Shown one piece after another: positions 27,587-36,148 of a stretch of 44,492 bases of DNA (positions are counted from its first letter, which is position 1; the number at the start of each line of letters is the position of its first letter). The position numbers and the translations under genes are program-made. The DNA comes from Paraplanobispora siamensis (GTDB taxonomy: Bacteria; Actinomycetota; Actinomycetes; Streptosporangiales; Streptosporangiaceae): positions 1 to 44,492 of the forward strand of contig NZ_BOOJ01000049.1 of assembly GCF_016863175.1 (NCBI RefSeq), given 5' to 3'. The notes beneath the pieces are model-generated. The model was given only the letters and a program-made list of their open reading frames with translations, did not search any database and had not been told where the DNA came from.

Positions 27587-28456
27587 TCACCCCGTCAGCT
27601 TCACGCCGCTGCCCTGACCCCAGAACAGGTAGGACAGGAGCAGGTTGAGGATGATCACGGTGACGATCGACTGGCGGATCGCCCGCCCGGCGGCGATGCC
27701 CACGCCCACCGGGCCGCCGGTGGCGTTGAAGCCGTAGTAGCAGTGGATGCTGATCACGGCGAAGGCGAAGACGACCACCTTGAGCACGCTGTAGACGATG
27801 TCGATCACCGGCAGGCCGAGATAGAAGTAGTAGTCGTAGACGCCCGGCGCCATGCCGAACAGGGCCGTGCACATCAGCCGGGTGGCGAAGAAGCTGGCGA
27901 ACAGCGCGACCAGATAGACGGGGATCAGCGCGATCAGGGCGGCCACCACCCGGGTGCAGATCAGGTAGGTGAAGGCGTTGATGCCCATCACCTCCAGCGC
28001 GTCGATCTCCTCGGAGATCCGCATGGCGCCGAGCTCGGCGGTGAAGGACGAGCCGACCTGGGCGGCCAGCGCGACCGCCGCGATGATCGGGGTGATCTCC
28101 CGGACGTTGGCGAAGCTGCCGACCAGGCCGATGAACGCCTCGGCGCCGATCGCCTGCAGGCCCTGGTAGCCCTGCAGGCCGACGGTGGCGCCGACCGCGA
28201 AGGCCATGGTGAAGGCCACGAAGATCATGCCGCCGCCGATGACGGTCGCGCCGACGCCCACCACGACGTCGCTGACCTGGCGGAGCACGACCTTGGTGAA
28301 CTTGGCCCGCAGGATGATGTCGCGGACCGAGTAGAAGACGACCCGCCACAGGAAGATCGGCCAGTCCGACAGCGAGGCCAGGCGTTCCGTGCCGTCGCGC
28401 AGCGCGCCGTAGGCCCGCTGGCCGGCGGTGCGGGCTCCCGCGACCGGCGCCGTCAC
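27587..28456 (-). CDS. YrbEB, MlaE-type permease of the mce transporter
   Basis: Protein of 289 residues with five to six membrane helices, the MlaE/YrbE fold. The family signature around AAQVGSSFTAELGAMRISEEIDALEVMGIN is intact; this region contacts the ATPase. GTG start overlaps the yrbEA stop (GTGA). It works with YrbEA as the permease dimer of a lipid importer. Confidence 0.93.
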   Translation of the reverse strand: MTAPVAGARTAGQRAYGALRDGTERLASLSDWPIFLWRVVFYSVRDIILRAKFTKVVLRQVSDVVVGVGATVIGGGMIFVAFTMAFAVGATVGLQGYQGLQAIGAEAFIGLVGSFANVREITPIIAAVALAAQVGSSFTAELGAMRISEEIDALEVMGINAFTYLICTRVVAALIALIPVYLVALFASFFATRLMCTALFGMAPGVYDYYFYLGLPVIDIVYSVLKVVVFAFAVISIHCYYGFNATGGPVGVGIAAGRAIRQSIVTVIILNLLLSYLFWGQGSGVKLTG

Positions 28457-29262
28457 AGCGACCTCGGCGGGTAGGCCAGGAAGTAGATCATCGTGATCAC
28501 GTAGTTGACGGCGAACACCAGCATGAAGGTGACGACCGTGGACTGGTTGACCGCGCGGCCCACGCCGACCGGGCTGGTCTGGCAGGTCATGCCGAAGTAG
28601 CAGGACATGATCGCCGCGATGAAGCCGAAGATCCACGCCTTCAGGAGCGTCACCAGCAGGTCGCTGGTGACCAGCAGGGCCACCGCCCCGTCGAAGTAGG
28701 CGCCCGGCGTGACGCCCTGGACGACCACGTTGAAGAAGTAACCGCCGCTCGCCCCGGAGACGATGACCAGCGGGACCAGCAGCACCGCCACGGTGCTCGC
28801 CGCCCACAGCCGGGGGGTGACCAGGCGGTGGATCGGGTTGACCGCCATGACCTCCATGGCGGCCAGTTCGTCGCGGATGTTGCGGGCGCCGATGTCGGAG
28901 GTCATGGCCGACCCGCCGGCCCCGGCGATGAGCAGGGCCGAGGCCATCGGGGCGACCTCGCGCACCAGGCCGACGACGACGGCGCTGCCGGTGGCCGAGG
29001 AGGCGCCGAGCTGCCAGGCCAGCTCGCCCACCTGGAGCGCGACGGTGGCGCCCAGCGGCAGGGAGACCAGGAGCACCGGCAGGCTGGTGACCTTGGCCAG
29101 GAACCAGCACTGCTGGACGAACTCCCAGAACCAGGCGCGGACGTCCCAGGTACGGCGGAAGCCCTCAAGAGCGATCACCGACATGTCCCCGACGCGGCCG
29201 AGCACGTCGGTGGTCCTGCGGGCGACGTAGCCGCTGACCGCGTCGCGCCCGCCCTCCGCCAT
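28453..29262 (-). CDS. YrbEA, MlaE-type permease of the mce transporter
   Basis: First gene of the operon, 269 residues. It contains the MlaE signature (AGAGGSAMTSDIGARNIRDELAAMEVMAVNP) and about five hydrophobic helices. I chose the ATG at 29262, which overlaps the TGA of a short upstream frame (TGATG); a TTG one codon earlier is possible. No ATPase gene (mceG/mkl) is in the operon, which is usual: it is normally encoded elsewhere. Confidence 0.93.
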   Translation of the reverse strand: MAEGGRDAVSGYVARRTTDVLGRVGDMSVIALEGFRRTWDVRAWFWEFVQQCWFLAKVTSLPVLLVSLPLGATVALQVGELAWQLGASSATGSAVVVGLVREVAPMASALLIAGAGGSAMTSDIGARNIRDELAAMEVMAVNPIHRLVTPRLWAASTVAVLLVPLVIVSGASGGYFFNVVVQGVTPGAYFDGAVALLVTSDLLVTLLKAWIFGFIAAIMSCYFGMTCQTSPVGVGRAVNQSTVVTFMLVFAVNYVITMIYFLAYPPRSL

Positions 29263-29315
29263 CAACCCGCCGCCCGCTGTGCCATGACCACCCCGGAATC
29301 CGCTCCTCCGACCAT
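29262..29315 (-). other. Possible 17-codon leader ORF coupled to yrbEA
   Basis: ATG at 29315 opens a 17-residue frame ending TGATG at the yrbEA start, so its translation could couple to yrbEA. An internal ATG at 29285 gives a 7-residue version. No known leader-peptide features. Confidence 0.3.
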
Positions 29316-29326
29316 GGATGAGCCAC

Positions 29327-29350
29327 CTTACTGACGGGTAGTCCAGTAAG
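29327..29350. promoter_or_regulatory. Dyad operator candidate upstream of the mce operon
   Basis: CTTACTG at 29327-29333 and its exact complement CAGTAAG at 29344-29350, centre-spaced as for TetR-family operators (TTACTG...CAGTAA). It is 65 nt upstream of yrbEA. No TetR gene lies in the window. The rest of the 29316-29462 gap contains a CTGACA and TACCTT pair 19 nt apart (minus), a weak promoter candidate. Confidence 0.45.
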
Positions 29351-29462
29351 TCGATGCTTCCCCGGGAATTTGAGGAAAAGGTATGAGGCCCAGGTCACAA
29401 CTTGTCAGGGCCCCACACTTTTCGCAGGTGAACGCGGAAAACGGCGGCGCGGGGCGGGGCCG

Positions 29463-30881
29463 TCAGCCGCTCAGGGAGGCCATCCAGCTCTCGATCCCGC
29501 CGGGGTCGCGGGGCAGCGCCGCCGACATCAGGCGGGCGCCGTCGGCGGTGACGACCAGGTCGTCCTCGATCCGCACGCCGATGCCGCGCAGCTCCGGCGG
29601 GAGGGTCAGGTCGTCGGGCTGCAGATACAGGCCGGGCTCGACGGTCAGCACGTGCCCCTCCTCCAGCAGCCCGTCCAGATAGACCTCCGCGCGGGCCTTG
29701 GCGCAGTCGTGCACGTCCATGCCGAGCATGTGGCCGCTGCTGCACAGGGTGTAGCGGCGGTACAGGCCGCTGCCGGGCTCCATCGCCTCGTCCGCGCTGA
29801 TCTTGAGCACGCCCCAGTCGTGCAGGCCCTCGGCGATGACCCGCATGGCGGCCAGGTGGAAGTCGCGGAAGCGCGCCCCCGGCCGCAGGGCGGCGATGCC
29901 CGCGTCCTGGGCGGCCAGGACCAGCTCGTAGACCCGGCGCTGGACCGGGTCGAAGCGGCCCGAAAGCGGCAGGGTCCTGGTGATGTCGGCGGTGTAGAGG
30001 TTGTCGGTCTCCACCCCCGCGTCGAGCAGGAGCAGGTCCCGCTCGTCCAGGCGGCCGTCGTTGCGGATCCAGTGCAGCACGCACGCGTGGGCGCCGGAGG
30101 CCACGATGCTGTCGTAGCCGGTGGCGTTGCCCTCCAGCCGGGCGCGCAGGCCGAAGACGCCCTCCAGATAGCGCTCGCCGCGCCGCTCGCCCAGGGCCCG
30201 GGGCAGCGCCCGCACCACGTCCTCGAAGCCGCGGGCGGTGGCGTCCACCGAGAACTGCAGCTCCGCGATCTCCCACTCGTCCTTGATCAGCCGCATCTCC
30301 GACAGGAACGTCTCCAGCTCGCCGTCGCCGTCGTGCGGGGCGACCCGGCCGTCCACCGAGGCGTCCACCCCGCGCAGCACCCGGGCGGGCCCGGCCAGCG
30401 CGTCGCCGAGCCGGTCGATCGGCGCGCACTCGATCTGGTAGAGCGCCTCGGCCTCGGCCAGGTCGGGACGGCGGCCCACCCAGAACTCGCCGTAGCGGCG
30501 GTCGCGGTAGAACTCCTGGCCGGCCGTCCCCGGGGCCGAGCGGGGCGAACGCGGGCGCAGGAACAGCGTGGCCGCGCCGGAGGGCTCGACGACCAGGACG
30601 TCGTCGGGCTCCTGGTCGGCGGTGAGGTAGGTGAAGGCGCTGTGCGGGCGGAACCGGTAGTCGCTGTCGTTGCTGCGGACCTTGAGGGTGCCCGAGGGGA
30701 TGACCAGCCGCTCGCCGGGGAAGCGCGCGGCCAGCGCCGCGCGGCGCTTGGCCGTGTAGGCGGCCAGGGGGAGGGCGGCCAGGCCGGAGCGGTGGGTGTC
30801 GTCCCACCCGGTCTCCATGAAGGCGGCCAGGGCGTCGGAGATCGGCAGGTCGTGGCTGCCGGTGTTCAGCTTCTCGGTCAT
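29463..30881 (-). CDS. Xaa-Pro aminopeptidase (M24B, PepP type)
   Basis: Removes N-terminal residues preceding proline; binuclear Mn enzyme, 472 residues. The N-terminal creatinase-like domain is followed by the catalytic domain with metal ligands in LLLDAGVETDNLYTADITRTLP (two Asp), SGHMLGMDVHD (His), VLTVEPGLY (Glu) and GVRIEDDLVV (Glu). I use the ATG at 30881 with GGGGAC upstream; a GTG at 30920 in the same frame would add 13 residues. Not obviously linked to its neighbours. Confidence 0.93.
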   Translation of the reverse strand: MTEKLNTGSHDLPISDALAAFMETGWDDTHRSGLAALPLAAYTAKRRAALAARFPGERLVIPSGTLKVRSNDSDYRFRPHSAFTYLTADQEPDDVLVVEPSGAATLFLRPRSPRSAPGTAGQEFYRDRRYGEFWVGRRPDLAEAEALYQIECAPIDRLGDALAGPARVLRGVDASVDGRVAPHDGDGELETFLSEMRLIKDEWEIAELQFSVDATARGFEDVVRALPRALGERRGERYLEGVFGLRARLEGNATGYDSIVASGAHACVLHWIRNDGRLDERDLLLLDAGVETDNLYTADITRTLPLSGRFDPVQRRVYELVLAAQDAGIAALRPGARFRDFHLAAMRVIAEGLHDWGVLKISADEAMEPGSGLYRRYTLCSSGHMLGMDVHDCAKARAEVYLDGLLEEGHVLTVEPGLYLQPDDLTLPPELRGIGVRIEDDLVVTADGARLMSAALPRDPGGIESWMASLSG

Positions 30882-30957
30882 GGTGTCCCCGGGAGCGATG
30901 GTCTGTGGTATTTCACACATTACTCGGGGATGACCTGATCGTTCCCGGGGCCGGGTA

Positions 30958-30990
30958 CGGCCCGCGCCCCACTGTAGGGGGTGCGGGCCG
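30958..30990 (-). terminator. Terminator of the liv operon
   Basis: Thirteen-bp stem with one G-U pair and a 7-nt loop, 29 nt after the livK-type stop codon. Nothing else is seen in 30882-31019. Confidence 0.6.
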
Positions 30991-31019
30991 CATCCGGCCG
31001 CCCGGGGGAGGGTGAGGTG

Positions 31020-32288
31020 TCAGCCCACCGGGACCTGGTACTCCTTGGCGAGGTCGGAGACCGCCGCGTCCTTGAAGGTCACCGAGCCGCCGAGCGCGTC
31101 CTTGTCGGGCTTGGCGACGTAGGACCGCAGGGAGGCGGGCTTGTCGAAGACGGTGAAGTCCATGACGCCGCCGTACTCCTGGCCCCAGGCGTTCTGGCTG
31201 CGGTGCGCGTTGACCACGCCCGCCCTCGTCAGGTCCTTGTTCTCGCAGGCCTTCTTGAGCGCGTCGACGACGATGGCCGCGGCCGAGTAGCCGGCCGAGA
31301 CACCGCTGTCGATGGCGTCGTTGGGGTACTTCGCCTTGTAGTCCTCGGCCAGCTTCTTCATGGCGGGCAGGTCCGAGCTGATCGGGGCGCCGCCGGTGAT
31401 GTAGTAGAAGTCCTTCAGCAGCGCCGGGCCGGCCGGGGTGGGCAGCAGCTGCGGGGAGTAGGCCGAGTTGCTGCCGACGAACGGCACGTCCATGCCGCCG
31501 GCCAGGGAGACGCCGACGAGCGAGGCGGTCTGGCGGGGGCCGACGGAGACCAGGATGGCCTTGACGCCCGCCTTCTTGAACGCGGTGACCTGGGCGGTCA
31601 TATCCTGGTCGGTGGCCTTGATCTTCTGCTCCACCAGCTCCAGGCCGAGCTTCTCGGCGGCGTACTTGGAGCCGTTGAGGGCGCTCTCGCCATAGTCGCC
31701 CTCGAAGTACAGGTGCCCGATCTTGTCGCCGGACTTGATGCCCTTCTCCTTGGCCAGGAAGTCCACGCCGTTGATCATGTCGATGTCGTAGGTGGTGGCG
31801 GTGACCTGGATGGGCTTGCTGCCCAGCAGGTTGGTGGCCCACGCCTGCGGGATGGTGAGCATCTGGTCGGCCTCGATGCGCTGCTTGATCGCGTTGACCA
31901 TGGGGGAGCCCACGACGTGGGCCAGCGCCACGACCTTCGGCCCGATCTCGGTGTAGGCCGAGACGGCCTTCTGCACGTCGTAGCCGTGGTCGCGCACGAC
32001 GGCCTCGAGCTGGCGCCCGCACACGCCGCCGGCCTGGTTGGTCTGCTCGAAGTACAGCTGCTGGGCGTTGGTCAGGCTCTTGCCGAAGGAGGCGTAGGGG
32101 CCGGTCAGGTCGGTCATGAGGCCGATCGAGATCTTGTCGGCGGTCACGCCGGGGCCGACCTTGACCCCGTCGCCGGAGGCCGCGGCGTCGCCTCCGCCTC
32201 CGGTGGCCTTCTCGCTGGCGCAGGCGGTGACGGCCAGGGCGAGGGCGGCCAGGGCCGCCACCCGCCGGGAGTTGCGTGAGATTCCCAT
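31020..32288 (-). CDS. Branched-chain amino-acid ABC transporter, substrate-binding lipoprotein
   Basis: LivK/Peripla_BP_6-type binding protein, 422 residues. Signal peptide with lipobox VTAC (Cys23), then a Gly/Ala linker and the two-lobe binding domain beginning ISIGLMTDLTGPYASFGKS. The pocket residues do not let me name the ligand: branched-chain amino acids, amides and aromatic acids are all possible for the family. It is the last gene of the F-G-H-M-K operon, 2 nt after livM. Confidence 0.9.
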   Translation of the reverse strand: MGISRNSRRVAALAALALAVTACASEKATGGGGDAAASGDGVKVGPGVTADKISIGLMTDLTGPYASFGKSLTNAQQLYFEQTNQAGGVCGRQLEAVVRDHGYDVQKAVSAYTEIGPKVVALAHVVGSPMVNAIKQRIEADQMLTIPQAWATNLLGSKPIQVTATTYDIDMINGVDFLAKEKGIKSGDKIGHLYFEGDYGESALNGSKYAAEKLGLELVEQKIKATDQDMTAQVTAFKKAGVKAILVSVGPRQTASLVGVSLAGGMDVPFVGSNSAYSPQLLPTPAGPALLKDFYYITGGAPISSDLPAMKKLAEDYKAKYPNDAIDSGVSAGYSAAAIVVDALKKACENKDLTRAGVVNAHRSQNAWGQEYGGVMDFTVFDKPASLRSYVAKPDKDALGGSVTFKDAAVSDLAKEYQVPVG

Positions 32289-32290
32289 GG

Positions 32291-33412
32291 TCAGTTCCTT
32301 GTCTCAGGGGTGGGGGTGAGGGAGTGCTTGGGCGCGGCGGCGGCCGGGAGCCGGTTGCCGATCCGCAGGCGCAGCTGGGTGATCAGGCCGAGGAGCCCGC
32401 CGGGCAGGAAGAGCACGACCACGACGACGGCGAGGCCGTACAGGATCTGGGCGGCCTCGGCGGCCCCGACCCCCTCCTGTCCGGGCTGGACGATCAGGGG
32501 CAGGGCGTCGCTGTAGCGGGTGAGCAGCCGGGGCAGCATCGAGACGAACACCGCCCCGATCACCGCCCCCGCCACCGACCCGAGCCCGCCGATGATGATC
32601 ATGGCGAGGTACGCCAGGGCGAGCAGGAGGCCGAAGTAGTCCGGCACCGTCTGCTGGAAGACCAGCGCGATCAGCACGCCGGCCAGCCCGCCGTACATGG
32701 ACGACAGCACGAACACGCCGGCGCGGTAGCGGGAGACCGGCACGCCCATCACCCCGGCGGCGATCTCGTGGTCGCGGATGGTGTTCATGGCCCGGCCGGG
32801 ACGGCCCCGCAGCACTCCGCGGGCGAACAGCCCCGCGCCGAGCAGCAGGATCGCGCCGAGGAACCACAGCCGCTCCAGCGCGCCGAACGGCACGCCCGCG
32901 ATCACCAGCGGAGCCTCGGGCGTGTCAGCGAAGACGAACCCGAACAGCTCCATGGGCGGCACCGGCCTGCCGTTGTGGCCGCCGGTCACCGGCGTGGCGT
33001 TGGTCATCGCGAACTGGCCGATGAAGATCAGCGCCAGGGTGGCGATGCCGAGGTAGGCGCCCTTCAGCCGGGCGGCGATGGGGCTGAACAGCCCGCCCGC
33101 CACGCCGGCCAGCAGCACCGCCAGGACGGCGGCCAGGGGGGTGGGCAGGCCCAGCCCGCCCAGGGCGTGGGCGCCCCCTTCCTGCGGCTCGGAGGCGAAG
33201 TAGACGTAACCGAACGCGCCGACCGCCAGGAAGAACGCGTGGCCCATGGACAGCTGGCCGGTGGCGCCGGTCAGCAGGTTGAGACCGATCGCGCCGATCG
33301 CCGCGGCCATCGCGAACAGCCCGTCCTGCAGCCAGGAGGCGTCCAGGTAGAACGGGATGACGACGGCCGCCGCGGCCAGGACGGCCGACCAGAGGATGGT
33401 GCTCCTAGACAC
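32291..33412 (-). CDS. livM: Branched-chain amino-acid ABC transporter permease LivM
   Basis: Permease of 373 residues with 9-10 hydrophobic segments and the LivM pattern (GLNLLTGATGQLSMGHAFFLAVGAFGY near residue 43, and RDHEIAAGVMGVPVSRYRAGVFVLSS). A long loop near residues 140-165 is a moderate insertion. GTG start overlaps the livH stop by 8 nt. Confidence 0.92.
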   Translation of the reverse strand: MSRSTILWSAVLAAAAVVIPFYLDASWLQDGLFAMAAAIGAIGLNLLTGATGQLSMGHAFFLAVGAFGYVYFASEPQEGGAHALGGLGLPTPLAAVLAVLLAGVAGGLFSPIAARLKGAYLGIATLALIFIGQFAMTNATPVTGGHNGRPVPPMELFGFVFADTPEAPLVIAGVPFGALERLWFLGAILLLGAGLFARGVLRGRPGRAMNTIRDHEIAAGVMGVPVSRYRAGVFVLSSMYGGLAGVLIALVFQQTVPDYFGLLLALAYLAMIIIGGLGSVAGAVIGAVFVSMLPRLLTRYSDALPLIVQPGQEGVGAAEAAQILYGLAVVVVVLFLPGGLLGLITQLRLRIGNRLPAAAAPKHSLTPTPETRN

Positions 33413-34295
33413 GGGCCAGCTCCCTTGTCCCGAACAGACCCGCGGGGCGGATGAGCAGGATGATGATCATGACGAGGAACGGCGCGACGTCGCCGAGCCC
33501 CCGGCCCAGGAAGACCAGCTCGCTCTGGTAGCCGCCGACCAGCGACTCGGTGACCCCGATGATGAGCCCGCCGGCCAGGGCCCCGGTGGTGGAGTCCAGG
33601 CCGCCGAGGATCGCGGCGGGGAAGGCCTTCATGGCGGTGGCCGTCACGGTGCGGTCCAGGCCGGGCGTGGGGAAGATGCACATGAAGAGCGCGGCCAGGG
33701 CGGCCAGCGCCCCGGCCACCGCCCAGGCCCCCATCGACACCCGGCCGCGCCGCACGCCCATCAGGGCGGCGGTCTCGGAGTCCTCGGCCGTGGCGCGCAT
33801 CGCGATGCCCCAGTTGGTGTACTTGAACGCCAGCAGGAACAGGGCGATCACCAGGCTCGCGGTGACCAGGGCGGCGATCCGGGCCAGCGGGATGTTGACC
33901 GCCCCGATGTGCAGCACCTCGCTGCCCCACGGGTCGCCCAGGGCCAGCACCTCGGTGCCGATCTGCCGGGTCAGCTCCGTGGTCAGCACGATGTCCACGC
34001 CGATCGTGACGATCGCCAGGATGCTGTGCGAGACCACATTCGCCCGGCGGATGACCGCGAACTCGATCAGGGCCCCCAGGGCCGCCGCCCCGGCCAGGCC
34101 GAGCAGCAGGGCGAGCCAGAAGCCGAGGGACTCGTGCGTCTTGGCGACGATGAACCCGCCGACCAGCAGCAGCGAGGCGTGGGCGAAGTTGACCACCTCG
34201 GTCGCCTTGAAGATGATGACGAACCCCAGGGCGATCAGGGCGTACACCGCCCCGATGGAGATCCCGTTCACCAGGAGTTCGAGAAAAGTCGTCAC
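33405..34295 (-). CDS. livH: Branched-chain amino-acid ABC transporter permease LivH
   Basis: Permease of 296 residues; LLVNGISIGAVYALIALGFVIIFKATEVVNFAHA at the start is the LivH hallmark, and MRATAEDSETAALMGV is the cytoplasmic loop contacting the ATPase. GTG start overlaps the livG stop (GTGA). Confidence 0.92.
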   Translation of the reverse strand: MTTFLELLVNGISIGAVYALIALGFVIIFKATEVVNFAHASLLLVGGFIVAKTHESLGFWLALLLGLAGAAALGALIEFAVIRRANVVSHSILAIVTIGVDIVLTTELTRQIGTEVLALGDPWGSEVLHIGAVNIPLARIAALVTASLVIALFLLAFKYTNWGIAMRATAEDSETAALMGVRRGRVSMGAWAVAGALAALAALFMCIFPTPGLDRTVTATAMKAFPAAILGGLDSTTGALAGGLIIGVTESLVGGYQSELVFLGRGLGDVAPFLVMIIILLIRPAGLFGTRELARV

Positions 34296-35116
34296 GGAGC
34301 GGCCTCCTCGGTCTCGCTCGTCGCACCCAGGTAGGCCCGGATGACCTCGGGGTCGTTCTGCACGGTCTCGGGCGGGCCGTCGGCGATGCGCCTGCCGAAG
34401 TCCAGCACCGTCACCGCGTCGGCGAGCCGCATCACCATGCCCATGTCGTGCTCGACCAGCAGGATCGAGATGCCCAGGCTCTCCCGGACGGCGATGATCA
34501 GCTCGGCCATCTCGCGCCGCTCGCCGCCGTTCATGCCGGCCACCGGCTCGTCGAGCATCAGCAGCTTGGGCTCCATGCACAGCGCCCGCGCCAGCTCCAC
34601 CCGCTTCTGCACGCCGTACGGCAGCAGCCCGACGGGCATCGCCAGCTGGGGGGTGAGACCGACGAAGGCGGCGATCTCCTCCACCCGCTCACCGTGCCGG
34701 GCGGCCTCCCGGCGGGCCGAGGGCAGGCGCAGCCCCGCCGAGACGAACCCCGCCCGGGTCAGCCGGTGGCGTCCGAGCATCAGGTTGTCGCGCACCGACA
34801 GGCGCGGCGAGAGCGCGATGTTCTGGAAGGTGCGCGCCATGCCCAGCGCGGCGATGCGGTGCGGCGGCAGGGCGGTCAGCTCGGCGTCGCCGAAGCGCAC
34901 GCTGCCCGAGGTGGCGCGGTAGACGCCCGACAGCACGTTGAAGCAGGTCGACTTGCCGGCGCCGTTCGGGCCGATGACCGCGTGCACGCTGCCCGGCTCG
35001 ACGGTGAAGCTGACCGCGTCGAGCGCGACGAGGCCGGCGAAGCGCACGGTGACGTCGCGGACCTCCAGCTTCGGGATGGACGGTTCCATACCGTCCGGTT
35101 GGTATGCGTCGCTCAT
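34292..35116 (-). CDS. livG: ABC transporter ATP-binding protein LivG
   Basis: ATPase of 274 residues. Walker A GPNGAGKST, Q-loop in ARTFQNI, signature LPYGVQKRVELARAL (the LivG variant of LSGGQ), Walker B LLMLDEPVAG and the H-loop LLVEHDM are all present. An 8-10 residue N-terminal extension precedes the core. 19 nt after livF. Confidence 0.93.
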   Translation of the reverse strand: MSDAYQPDGMEPSIPKLEVRDVTVRFAGLVALDAVSFTVEPGSVHAVIGPNGAGKSTCFNVLSGVYRATSGSVRFGDAELTALPPHRIAALGMARTFQNIALSPRLSVRDNLMLGRHRLTRAGFVSAGLRLPSARREAARHGERVEEIAAFVGLTPQLAMPVGLLPYGVQKRVELARALCMEPKLLMLDEPVAGMNGGERREMAELIIAVRESLGISILLVEHDMGMVMRLADAVTVLDFGRRIADGPPETVQNDPEVIRAYLGATSETEEAAP

Positions 35117-35135
35117 GCGAGATCCCCCGAAAGTG

Positions 35136-35963
35136 TCATGCCGTCCACCTGGTCAGCGCAGGGCGGATCGAAGGCGCACCGCTCAGCAGGGCCTCGTCAC
35201 GGTCGTCTCCGATGCCCAGATAGCGGCGGCGCACCTCGTCGCTCTCGGCCAGCTCCGCCGCGGGCCCGGAGAGCACCACCCGGCCGACCTCCAGCACGTA
35301 GGCGTGACCGGCCAGGGACAGGGCCAGCGCGGCGTTCTGCTCCACCAGCAGCACCGTCGTGCCCTGGGCGTTGATCTCCCGGACGGTGTCGGCGATGCGC
35401 AGCGCCATCATGGGCGCCAGGCCCAGGGTGGGCTCGTCGAGCAGGAGCATCTTCGGCCGGGCCATCAGCGCGCGGCCGATGGCGAGCATCTGCTGCTCTC
35501 CTCCGGACAGCAGGCCGGCCCGCTGCCGGGCCCGCTCGGCGAGCACCGGGAAGAGCGTGAGCACGCGCTCCCTGGCCTCGGCGGCGGCCCTGCGGTCCCT
35601 GGCTCCCAGCGCCCCGGCCCGCAGGTTCTCCTCCACCGTCATCCTGGCGAAGACCTTGCGGCCCTCGGGCACCTGGACGACGCCGTGCGCGACGACCGCC
35701 GAGGTGGACGCGCCCGACAGCCTCCGCCCGCCGAAGGCGACCGCCCCGGCGCCGATCCCGCCCCGGTGGAACCGGAGCGTGCCGGATATGGCGCGCAGCA
35801 ACGTGGACTTGCCCGCGCCGTTGCCGCCGAGCACCGTGACCACGGCACCGCGCGGAACGTCCAGGGAGACTCCGCGCAGAGCCGTCACGGGGCCGTAGTT
35901 CACCGCCAGATCCCTGACCGTCAGCCCGGAGTCTCCGGGCGGTCCGGGGTCGTGGACGTTCAT
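35136..35963 (-). CDS. livF: ABC transporter ATP-binding protein LivF
   Basis: ATPase of 275 residues and first gene of the operon. Walker A GGNGAGKST, signature LLSGGEQQMLAIGRALM, Walker B MLLLDEPTLGLAP and LLVEQN are present. AGGAGG lies 6-7 nt before the ATG at 35963, so the 40 extra codons open upstream are not used. Confidence 0.93.
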   Translation of the reverse strand: MNVHDPGPPGDSGLTVRDLAVNYGPVTALRGVSLDVPRGAVVTVLGGNGAGKSTLLRAISGTLRFHRGGIGAGAVAFGGRRLSGASTSAVVAHGVVQVPEGRKVFARMTVEENLRAGALGARDRRAAAEARERVLTLFPVLAERARQRAGLLSGGEQQMLAIGRALMARPKMLLLDEPTLGLAPMMALRIADTVREINAQGTTVLLVEQNAALALSLAGHAYVLEVGRVVLSGPAAELAESDEVRRRYLGIGDDRDEALLSGAPSIRPALTRWTA

Positions 35964-36148
35964 GTGTGCCTCCTGACAACCGATGGAACGCACCCAACCC
36001 AGGCTGTTCACCGTCAGTCCAGAGGGCCGGGGGAAGTCGGGACTGGCGCCCACGACGGACCGGTGCCCGTTGTGCGTCAGCACAGCCGAGGATCACGAAA
36101 GGGAACAGAACCTTGTTCGGCTGCGGGGACGCCTGACACCATTGCCCG
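35964..36148. promoter_or_regulatory. Divergent control region between livF and the PucR-type regulator
   Basis: 185 nt serving two divergent genes. Two small perfect dyads are visible: TGTGC-GTCA-GCACA at 36071-36084 and GAACA-n6-TGTTC at 36103-36118, the latter 31 nt before the regulator start. Either could bind the regulator; no clear -35/-10 pair. Confidence 0.4.

Noticed and set aside
26432-28474. 680-codon + frame antisense to yrbEB and mceA
   Set aside because: Shadow of well-supported minus-strand genes; composition dominated by Asp/His/Gly/Arg.
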